A DNA stretch of 26,627 nt from DATKCA01 sp035544675 (lineage in GTDB: Bacteria; Acidobacteriota; Thermoanaerobaculia; Gp7-AA8): NCBI GenBank assembly GCA_035544675.1, contig DATKCA010000229.1:1-26627 (forward strand), given 5' to 3'. The position numbers and the translations under genes were made by a program. Every line of letters starts with the position of its first letter. Position 1 is the first letter of the stretch. Positions 8,037-13,365 of this stretch are shown in pieces. The notes beneath the pieces were generated by a model, which saw only the letters and a program-made list of their open reading frames with translations, was not told the DNA's origin and made no database searches.

Positions 8037-9229
8037 ACCTCCACCTCGAATTCCGTGGCCACGCCGATCTCTTCGTCGGACAGATAGCAGGCCGGGTCGG
8101 ACTCCCAGTAGTCGCTGAACGCACCCTCGGCACGGGCCCGGAAGTTGCCGTTGCAGCAGCTCAGCCACTTGCAGGTGGCGCACCGTCCGCGCAGCTTGCT
8201 CTTCCGGTCGCGAAGCCCGGCCAGGAGCGAGACGTGCGGGTCGGTCCAGATCTCCGAGAACTTCCGCTCCCGGATGTTCCCCACGATGTGATGCTGCGTG
8301 AACTGGTCGGGGTGCACGAAGCCGAAGCTGTCGATCGCGCCGATGGCCACGCCGGTGCGGTTCCCGCCGTTCTTCATCACCAGCTCGTGAGCCTGCTCGG
8401 CCCGGGCGGGATCGTTCTCCAGCAGCCAGAGGTAGATGAACGGGCCGTCGGCATGGTTGTCGACGGTCATCACCTCGATCTCGCGACCCTCGCGGTTCCA
8501 CCGGTCCGTCTGCCGGATCAGCTTGTCCATGAACACGCGCTTCTCCCCGTTCGGCACGTCGATGCCGGACAGGTAGGCGCCGCGGCCGGAGTAGACCAGG
8601 TGATAGATGCAGAGGCGTCCGATGCCCTCGTCTTCGACCAGCTTGAAGATCGAGTCGATGTCGCCGATGTTCTGCGACGTCACGGTGAAGCGGAGGCCGA
8701 CGCGGATGTCGTATTTCCGGCAGTTGCGGATGCCTTCCAGCGTCTCGCGGAATGCGCCCTTCTTTCCGCGCATGTGGTCGTGGGCTTCTTCCGCGCCGTC
8801 GATGGAGATACCGCAGTAGGTGACGCCGATGCGCTTCAGCTCCTTCGCCTTCTCGTCGGTGATGAGGATTCCGTTCGTCGAGAACGTGACGCGGATGCCG
8901 CTTGCGATTGCGTATTCGGCCAGCTCCATGATGTCCGGCCGCACCAGCGGCTCGCCGCCGGAGATCAGCAGCGCCGGGACCTTGAACGCGGCCAGATCGT
9001 CGATCATCTCCCGCGCCTCTTCCGTCGTCATCTCACCGGGAAACTTCTTCTTCTTCGCGGACGCATAGCAGTGGATGCACTCGAGGTTGCACGTCTTCGT
9101 GGAGTTCCAGACCACGACCGGGCCTGAGCCGGCGTTCGTTCCGTGCTTTTGCGCGTGCGAACTGCTGTCGTAGCGCAGGCGATCGCCGAAGAACGAAGGG
9201 CCGCCGAGAAGTTTGGTAACGCTGATCAT
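8033..9229 (-). CDS. ahbC: AhbC-like radical SAM/SPASM 12,18-didecarboxysiroheme deacetylase
   Basis: 398 residues beginning MISVTKLLGG, the characteristic opening of AhbC and NirJ relatives. The radical SAM motif is CNLECIHC (C47, C51, C54) with the following LISGGEPLVR. The C-terminal SPASM-like region holds C350, C353, C358, C359 and C381. AhbC removes the two acetate side chains of 12,18-didecarboxysiroheme to give iron-coproporphyrin III; its homologue NirJ works in heme d1 synthesis. The start at 9229 is set by a GGAGGA ribosome site three bases upstream; an in-frame ATG at 9298 lacks one. It is the first gene of the minus-strand run and its stop overlaps the next start, so it probably leads the operon from a promoter in 9230-9330. 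Absence of d1-specific nir genes favours Ahb over Nir. Confidence 0.8.
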   Translation of the reverse strand: MISVTKLLGGPSFFGDRLRYDSSSHAQKHGTNAGSGPVVVWNSTKTCNLECIHCYASAKKKKFPGEMTTEEAREMIDDLAAFKVPALLISGGEPLVRPDIMELAEYAIASGIRVTFSTNGILITDEKAKELKRIGVTYCGISIDGAEEAHDHMRGKKGAFRETLEGIRNCRKYDIRVGLRFTVTSQNIGDIDSIFKLVEDEGIGRLCIYHLVYSGRGAYLSGIDVPNGEKRVFMDKLIRQTDRWNREGREIEVMTVDNHADGPFIYLWLLENDPARAEQAHELVMKNGGNRTGVAIGAIDSFGFVHPDQFTQHHIVGNIRERKFSEIWTDPHVSLLAGLRDRKSKLRGRCATCKWLSCCNGNFRARAEGAFSDYWESDPACYLSDEEIGVATEFEVEV

Positions 9230-9306
9230 CTTTCCTCCGACACTTTCCGGAAGCCATGGTCTCGCCGCGGTCGACCATCCACCTGTAGAGGGAGTCACGA
9301 GGAGTG

Positions 9307-9320
9307 GTGACGAACGTCAC
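9307..9320. promoter_or_regulatory. CRP/FNR-like operator palindrome before ahbC
   Basis: GTGACGAACGTCAC: perfect 5-bp arms around a 4-base spacer, and a perfect GTGA-N6-TCAC core. It is 78 bases upstream of the ahbC ATG and 284 from the VIT start, so ahbC is the more likely target. The bases to the right (G then TGGCGG) are also shared with the site before feoB at 13275. Confidence 0.55.
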
Positions 9321-9325
9321 GTGGC

Positions 9326-9376
9326 GGTCGGGGTCGGGGTCGGGTTCGGGGCTCAGGGCTCAGGGCTCAGGGCTCA
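9326..9376 (+). repeat. Adjacent tandem repeats GGTCGG x4 and GGGCTCA x4; G-quadruplex candidate
   Basis: Four 6-base units of GGTCGG (the last GTTCGG) at 9326-9349 run straight into four exact 7-base units of GGGCTCA at 9349-9376. Together they give seven runs of three or four G separated by loops of two to four bases on the plus strand, which satisfies the usual pattern for a parallel G-quadruplex. The tract lies 97-147 bases upstream of ahbC, on its template strand, if transcription starts that far up. Confidence 0.75.
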
Positions 9377-9565
9377 GGAGGGGTGAAGGCCGAGGGGAGT
9401 CCGGTGGACTGCGAGGCCCGGCGATGTGGTGAAACCGGTGCCCATCCGGCTTCGCATCGCATCGGGCGTCGGTCCCGACGGAAAGGTGAGGAAGCACATG
9501 AACCAGAACGGATTCCCCCCGGCTTCTTCACGTGACGACAGTACGCGTGAGCCGTGAGCGGCGGC

Positions 9566-9601
9566 ATGACCCTCGTCAGCCGCACTCGTGATACTCATCA
9601 C
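9566..9601 (+). promoter_or_regulatory. Putative leaderless promoter of VIT gene overlapped by operator palindrome
   Basis: ATGACC (9566-9571) and GATACT (9590-9595) are separated by 18 bases and resemble sigma70 -35 and -10 elements. The -10 ends eight bases before the ATG at 9604, and there is no ribosome site, so the transcript would be leaderless. A perfect palindrome GTGATACTCATCAC (9588-9601) covers the -10 element; it fits GTGA-N6-TCAC like the sites at 9307 and 13275. A protein bound here would block RNA polymerase, so repression is the simplest reading. All roles are inferred. Confidence 0.4.
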
Positions 9602-9603
9602 GC

Positions 9604-10320
9604 ATGGAACACGAGCACTCTCCTGAAGCCATTCGCGAGCGTCTGGCCGCCGGACCGCGCACGAGCTATCTGCGCGACTGGGTCTACGGCGGCATCGACG
9701 GTTCGGTGACGACGTTCGCCATCGTCAGCGGCGTGGTCGGCGCCAGTCTCCCTCCCGCCACCATCCTGATCCTCGGCGCGGCCAATCTCGTCGCCGACGG
9801 CTTCTCGATGGCGGCCGGAAACTACTCGGCCACCAGGACCGAGGCGGAGGAGCTGCGCACGGTTCGCGCGGTGGAGGAGCGGCACGTGGCCAGGAATCCC
9901 GAGGGCGAGCGCGAGGAAGTGCGGCAGCTCCTGGCTGCCAAGGGGCTCTCCGGCGCCGAGCTCGACGCGATGGTCGAGCTCACAACCGCCGATCGAAGGC
10001 GGTGGATCGACTTCATGCTCATCGAGGAGTACGGATTGTCGTTGCAGACGCGACCGGCGGTCGCTGCCGCTCTGGCTACGTTCTCGGCGTTCATCCTCTG
10101 TGGTGTCGTGCCGCTGCTTCCGTTCCTCTTCCGCGTGGAGTCGGCGTTCATCGTGTCGATTGTGCTGACCATGACGGTGTTCTTCGCCATCGGATCGACG
10201 AAGGCGCGCTGGCTGACGACGCCGTGGTGGAGAGCCGGGCTGGAGACGCTGGCCATCGGAGCGCTTGCCTCGGCGCTCGCGTATGCGGTGGGCGTGGCGC
10301 TGAAGGGGATTCAGACCTGA
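9604..10320 (+). CDS. VIT1/CCC1-family iron/manganese transporter
   Basis: 238 residues, the normal family length. The first helix carries DWVYGGIDGSVTTFAIVSG and the second GAANLVADGFSMAAGNYSA, both hallmark segments of VIT1/CCC1 proteins. A charged stretch rich in Glu and Arg (about 77-140, with EAEELRTVRAVEERH) corresponds to the cytosolic metal-binding helices. Three more hydrophobic helices follow (about 148-172, 176-194, 208-232), the last with GLETLAIGALAS. Family members move Fe2+ or Mn2+ out of the cytoplasm (or into vacuoles in eukaryotes), usually in exchange for protons, relieving metal excess. It stands between the heme operon and the ferrous iron operon, which favours iron. Its stop codon is part of a hairpin shared with the convergent DtxR gene. 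Confidence 0.88.
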   Translation: MEHEHSPEAIRERLAAGPRTSYLRDWVYGGIDGSVTTFAIVSGVVGASLPPATILILGAANLVADGFSMAAGNYSATRTEAEELRTVRAVEERHVARNPEGEREEVRQLLAAKGLSGAELDAMVELTTADRRRWIDFMLIEEYGLSLQTRPAVAAALATFSAFILCGVVPLLPFLFRVESAFIVSIVLTMTVFFAIGSTKARWLTTPWWRAGLETLAIGALASALAYAVGVALKGIQT

Positions 10321-10339
10321 GACCGCTAGGTCGGTCTCA
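10318..10339. terminator. Bidirectional hairpin spanning two convergent stop codons
   Basis: TGAGACCG at 10318-10325 pairs perfectly with CGGTCTCA at 10332-10339 around the 6-base loop CTAGGT. The TGA of the VIT gene opens the left arm, and the TAG of the DtxR gene is in the loop, so one compact stem serves both convergent genes. No T-run follows on either side, so it may be a weak or factor-assisted terminator. Confidence 0.5.
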
Positions 10340-10970
10340 CGTAAATCTCCCGCCCGATCTCGTCCTCCACGGCGATCGACGTGTGACCGCACGAGAAGAC
10401 GACGGACGGCTTGCGCTCCACCAGGCGAACGCTGCTCCCCGGAACGACTCCGAATGAGGCCAGCCGGTTCAGGCGCGACACGGACTTCGGCGCGATGAAG
10501 ACGACCGATCCGCTCGAGCCGAGCGGGAGATCGACGAGCCGCGTGATGAGCGGCTCCACCTTCTTGGTGTAGAGGCTGCAGCAGTCGCCGGTCGGAATGG
10601 GCTTCCCGTGCGGGCACTGTGGCGGATGCCCGAGGAACGCGCAGACGCGGTCGACGACCGGCTCGGCCAGGATGTGCTCGAACTCGCAGGCCGAACGCTC
10701 CGCCTCCTTCATCGTGACGCCGAGCACCTGCGTGAACAGGATCTCGGCGAGGCGATGACGGCGGACGATGCCGCGCGCCCGTTTCTCCCCGCCGGGCAGC
10801 AACGCCACTTCGCCTTTCCGGTGCGTGATGAAGCCGGCGCGCACGAGATCGGCGAGGGCGGCGGAGAGGTCCCCGTTCCCCGGCAGCTCGCCGGCCGGAA
10901 CCGGCGTCACTCCGTCTTCGCGCGCGTACCACAGACGCTCCAGCACCTCATCGACAAGCGGATGAATCAT
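10326..10970 (-). CDS. DtxR/IdeR/MntR-type metal regulator with C-terminal FeoA-like domain
   Basis: 214 residues. An N-terminal winged helix (about 1-65) is followed by the dimerisation/metal domain: H72 and E76 in RHRLAE match the ancillary site of IdeR, and C95, E98, H99 in CEFEH match the primary site pattern CxxEH; CPHGKPIP at 119-126 is also a family hallmark. Residues about 150-214 form an SH3/FeoA-like domain. The cysteine in CxxEH suggests iron rather than manganese sensing. The start has GGAGGG four bases upstream and overlaps the preceding small gene by 23 bases. As last gene of the feoB operon it likely represses iron uptake when Fe2+ is plentiful. No separate feoA exists here, so its FeoA-like domain is the only one in the operon. 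Confidence 0.88.
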   Translation of the reverse strand: MIHPLVDEVLERLWYAREDGVTPVPAGELPGNGDLSAALADLVRAGFITHRKGEVALLPGGEKRARGIVRRHRLAEILFTQVLGVTMKEAERSACEFEHILAEPVVDRVCAFLGHPPQCPHGKPIPTGDCCSLYTKKVEPLITRLVDLPLGSSGSVVFIAPKSVSRLNRLASFGVVPGSSVRLVERKPSVVFSCGHTSIAVEDEIGREIYVRPT

Positions 10971-11145
10971 CGTCCCTCCGGAACGCGAACAGACTGCGGA
11001 TGAAGGTGAGAATCGAGCCCTCCTGCACGAACTCGTACGCGCAGCGCGGGCAGCGCACCATCGCGCACCCTCTCCCGAGGGGGCACGATGCATGACAGAG
11101 GGCGCCGACGAAGTCGACGCCGCACAGCGGACACTCATAGCTCAT
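10948..11145 (-). CDS. Small FeoB-associated zinc-ribbon-like protein
   Basis: 65 residues, beginning MSYECPLCG. Cysteines at 5, 8, 17, 21, 27, 32, 35 and 64; the pairs CPLC (5-8) and CPRC (32-35) make a zinc-ribbon-like frame with an additional Cx3C...C cluster between them. The C-terminal 25 residues include a hydrophobic ILTFIRSLFAF segment and a charged end. The ATG shares its A with the TGA stop of feoB, and the gene runs 23 bases into the DtxR gene, so it is embedded in a tightly coupled operon. Small cysteine-rich proteins often accompany FeoB and may assist the transporter or sense metal; I recognise no named family, so function is inferred from context only. Confidence 0.75.
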   Translation of the reverse strand: MSYECPLCGVDFVGALCHASCPLGRGCAMVRCPRCAYEFVQEGSILTFIRSLFAFRRDDDSSACR

Positions 11146-13211
11146 CACAGCCTCACGTGCAGCAGCCGGAACGTGGCATTCATGACCATGCCGATTCCGA
11201 ACGAGTAGACGAGGATGAAGCCGGCGATGGCCAGGCCGGCACGAGTCCCGCGCTCCTTGAGGATGACCAGGAGGTTGGCGATGCACGGGATGAACAGGGT
11301 GATGACGGTCAGTGAGACGACGGTCTGGACGGCGTCGAGCTGGCCGGCGCGCTGCATCGCGAAGAGCCCGGCCGCGCCGTAGTCGCGGCGCAGGAACCCG
11401 ATCAGGAACGAGTTCGCCGCCTCGGCCGGAAGCCCCAGGCCGCTGACCACGAGCGGCGCGACGAGCTCCTGCAGTTTCCCGAGCAGGTTCGCCGCGTCCA
11501 GGAGGTAGAGCAGGAGCGTGCCGGCGATGAACAGCGGCACGGCCTCTTTCAGATACCACTCCGTCCGCGCCAGCACTTTGATGGCGATGTTGGACAGCTT
11601 CGGCACGCGCACCGGCGGGATCTCCAGGATGAAGTCGCCGGTCTGTCCCCTGACGACTTTCGACGCCAGGAGGCCCACCAGGAAGATCGTTCCGACCGTC
11701 ACGCCCAGCCAGATCATCGTGGCCTGCGGAGCAAGAGGGCCGAGCATGGCCATGATCACGCCGAGCTGCGCCGAGCAGGGGACGCCCAGCGCCAGCAGCA
11801 GCGTGACGATCGTCGCTTCCTTCCGCGTTTCCAGGATGCGCGTCGTCAGCGTCGCCATCGTGTCGCAGCCCAGGCCGAGGACCATGGGCAGGACGGCCTT
11901 GCCGTTCAGGCCCATGCGCCGCATGAGACGGTTCAGCATCACCGCCAGCCGCGGCAGGTAGCCGGAGTCTTCCAGCACACCGAAGAAGAAGAAGAACGTG
12001 ATGACGACCGGCAGCACGATGGCGATGGCATACGTGAGCGCCATCGTGATCACGCCGTACGGTCCGACGAGAAGATCGCGCAGGAACTGTGGCAGGGCCA
12101 GCCAGTTCACGAGGCTCGTCGCCCACACATTGATATAGGCCTCGAACACGTTCGTCTCGAGCAGGTCGACGAGGTACCCGGCGCCGAACTTCCCGACGAA
12201 CAGCCAGGCCGCGTACAGGACCGCGGCCAGGAACGGCACGCCCCACAGCGGATGGATGCTCACCGCGCCGATCCAGTCGCGGATCGTGTTGCGCTTCACC
12301 ACTTCCGGCGTGCTGCTGCTACTGCTGCTGAGTCTCTCCACGGCAGCCATGCGGGCGTTGCCGATGACGACGCTGAGGGGGTGGGAGAGGCGCGACTGCA
12401 CTTCGGCGCGGATCTCGTCGAGATGTGCCCCTTCCACAAAGCGAGCAAGAGTCCGGTCGCCGGCGAGGATGGAGAGCGCGATGCCGCGGGAGATGTATGG
12501 AGGACAGGCAATCCTGCCTGTCCCGGGCGAGTTGACAGACAGGATTGTCTGTCCTCCACAGAGTCCCCTCCCTTTAGGGACAGGCAATCCACGCACGATT
12601 CTGTGGAGGACAGGCAATCTTGCCTGTCCGTCGTGGACAGACAGGATTGTCTGTCCTCCACAGATCCTCGCGATGCCTTCTTCTACGGCAATCGGGTACT
12701 CCACCCGAATCGTCGATGCGCGCGGCTCCACCGCGGACCTCTTCAGCTTTTCCAGGTTCCAGCGCCGCAGCGCCGAGGTCGCCACCACCGGCACGCCCAG
12801 CAGCGCGGAGATCGCGGCGGGATCGACTTCGCTCTCGCGCTCCCGCGCCTCGTCGCTCATGTTCAGGCACAGCGTGAACGGGACCTCGTGCTCGGCGATC
12901 TGCAGCGACAGCAGCAGCGTGCGGCGCATGTTGCTCATGTCGCCGACCTGGATGACGTCCGCGCCCTCCGACGTGATCAGCATGTCGCGGGCCACGCGCT
13001 CGTCATCGGACTGGGGGATGAGTCCGTTCGTGCCGGGCGTATCGACCACCAGCCGCTTCTGCCCGGCCATGCTCGCCGCGGCCGTGGTGATCTCCACGGT
13101 CGTGCCGGGGTAGTTCGAAACGTTGACGTAGCGGTGGGTGAGGCAGCCGAAGAGCAGCGACTTGCCTACGTTCGGATTGCCGATGAGGAGCAGCTTTTTC
13201 TCCTGAGACAT
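11145..13211 (-). CDS. feoB: FeoB ferrous iron transporter with in-frame palindromic-repeat insert
   Basis: 688 residues. N-terminal GTPase domain: G1 GNPNVGKS (11-18), switch YPGTTVE (34-40), G3 DTPG (57-60), G4 NMSD (117-120). The helical GDI domain is split by about 57 residues (about 183-239) encoded by two palindromic repeats; the flanks YPIAVEEGIARI and SRGIALSILAGDR read as a continuous helix pair if the insert is removed, leaving about 631 residues. From about 300 to the end come the membrane domains with nucleoside-recognition Gate motifs (FGVLEDSGYLPRLAVM, GLGCDTMATLTTRILETRKE, GVPCSAQLG). DTPG followed by GLIPQSDDER, and GCDTMA in place of GCNVPA, mark a divergent FeoB subtype. FeoB imports Fe2+ across the inner membrane. 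Reading frame is intact throughout, so the protein is probably functional. It heads the operon with the zinc-ribbon and DtxR-FeoA genes. Confidence 0.93.
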   Translation of the reverse strand: MSQEKKLLLIGNPNVGKSLLFGCLTHRYVNVSNYPGTTVEITTAAASMAGQKRLVVDTPGTNGLIPQSDDERVARDMLITSEGADVIQVGDMSNMRRTLLLSLQIAEHEVPFTLCLNMSDEARERESEVDPAAISALLGVPVVATSALRRWNLEKLKRSAVEPRASTIRVEYPIAVEEGIARICGGQTILSVHDGQARLPVLHRIVRGLPVPKGRGLCGGQTILSVNSPGTGRIACPPYISRGIALSILAGDRTLARFVEGAHLDEIRAEVQSRLSHPLSVVIGNARMAAVERLSSSSSSTPEVVKRNTIRDWIGAVSIHPLWGVPFLAAVLYAAWLFVGKFGAGYLVDLLETNVFEAYINVWATSLVNWLALPQFLRDLLVGPYGVITMALTYAIAIVLPVVITFFFFFGVLEDSGYLPRLAVMLNRLMRRMGLNGKAVLPMVLGLGCDTMATLTTRILETRKEATIVTLLLALGVPCSAQLGVIMAMLGPLAPQATMIWLGVTVGTIFLVGLLASKVVRGQTGDFILEIPPVRVPKLSNIAIKVLARTEWYLKEAVPLFIAGTLLLYLLDAANLLGKLQELVAPLVVSGLGLPAEAANSFLIGFLRRDYGAAGLFAMQRAGQLDAVQTVVSLTVITLFIPCIANLLVILKERGTRAGLAIAGFILVYSFGIGMVMNATFRLLHVRL
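12498..12558. repeat. Palindromic double-hairpin element, copy A (inside feoB)
   Basis: Outer arms TGGAGGACAG / CTGTCCTCCA enclose two inner hairpins: GACAGGCA-ATCC-TGCCTGTC on the left and GACAGACA-GGAT-TGTCTGTC on the right, with a 10-base joint. On the feoB strand it encodes the segment starting CGGQTILSV and ending IACPP. A further half copy (12576-12590, AGGGACAGGCAATCC) lies between this copy and the next. Confidence 0.85.
12600..12664. repeat. Palindromic double-hairpin element, copy B (inside feoB)
   Basis: The most complete copy: perfect 14-bp outer arms from TCTGTGGAGGACAG to CTGTCCTCCACAGA, left inner hairpin GACAGGCA-ATCT-TGCCTGTC and right inner hairpin GACAGACA-GGAT-TGTCTGTC. 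It again encodes CGGQTILSV on the feoB strand, so copies A and B give the protein two identical nonapeptides. Confidence 0.85.
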
Positions 13212-13274
13212 CGTCGCAGTCAGGAGGTTAGCCCCCGCCGGAACACCGCCGCATGTGCCTCGTCATGCGGCCCG

Positions 13275-13288
13275 GTGACATCCGTCAC
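13275..13288. promoter_or_regulatory. CRP/FNR-like operator palindrome between feoB and korA
   Basis: GTGACATCCGTCAC: perfect 5-bp arms, 4-base spacer. It lies 64 bases upstream of the feoB ATG and 78 bases upstream of the korA TTG, so it could serve either or both divergent operons. The right flank (A then TGGCGG) repeats that of the ahbC site. The remainder of this 154-base gap contains a TAACCT (minus strand, 13225-13230) that may be the feoB -10; feoB has no ribosome site and may be nearly leaderless. Confidence 0.55.
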
Positions 13289-13354
13289 ATGGCGGAGTGA
13301 CGACTCTCCTCGGCCGCCGGCGACCCCTCACGAGAGAGTGTGGATGCACATTGT

Positions 13355-13361
13355 GAGGAGG
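13355..13361 (+). promoter_or_regulatory. Ribosome binding site fixing TTG start of korA
   Basis: GAGGAGG lies four bases before the TTG at 13366. No in-frame ATG or GTG with a comparable site is nearby, and the protein's nucleotide-binding opening AVSIVGAGGDG begins right after, so the rare TTG start is well supported. Confidence 0.7.
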
Positions 13362-13365
13362 CAGA

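Larger units (their letters stand above)
9230..9603. other. 374-bp divergent non-coding region between ahbC and VIT gene
   Basis: No convincing gene is seen. On the ahbC side it holds a GGAGGA ribosome site (9233-9238), a perfect palindrome (9307-9320) and a G-rich double tandem repeat (9326-9376). The centre (about 9395-9540) contains several short hairpins: GTCC/GGAC at 9399-9409, a CGTCGG/CCGACG stem near 9465-9478, and GCGATG pairing with CATCGC. This could be a structured leader for the VIT gene, but it matches no riboswitch class I recognise. On the VIT side a palindrome overlaps the putative promoter (9566-9601). Confidence 0.5.

Noticed and set aside
5759..9229. Heme d1 (nir) biosynthesis operon
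   Set aside because: The radical SAM and Lrp-like genes are homologous to nirJ and nirDLGH, but there is no nirS, nirF or nirN in the window, and a second radical SAM gene in AhbD position favours heme b. Not fully excluded.
9395..9540. Riboswitch (cobalamin, manganese yybP-ykoY or NiCo type) before the VIT gene
   Set aside because: Short hairpins and a GGGGAGT are present, but the conserved cores (for example the yybP-ykoY AACATAC loop or cobalamin box) are missing.
9374..9601. Possible 75-codon minus-strand gene upstream of ahbC
   Set aside because: No ribosome site, no recognisable domain, and it crosses the tandem repeat edge and the VIT promoter region; the region is better read as non-coding, though a segment near 9440-9520 looks compositionally gene-like.
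12498..12664. CRISPR array
   Set aside because: Units are palindromic, unevenly spaced and translated as part of FeoB; there are no uniform spacers or cas genes.
13223..13231. IdeR/DtxR box in front of feoB (GCTAACCT on the minus strand)
   Set aside because: Only one half-site matches; the other half is GC-rich without similarity, so self-regulation by the operon's DtxR protein is not supported by this site alone.
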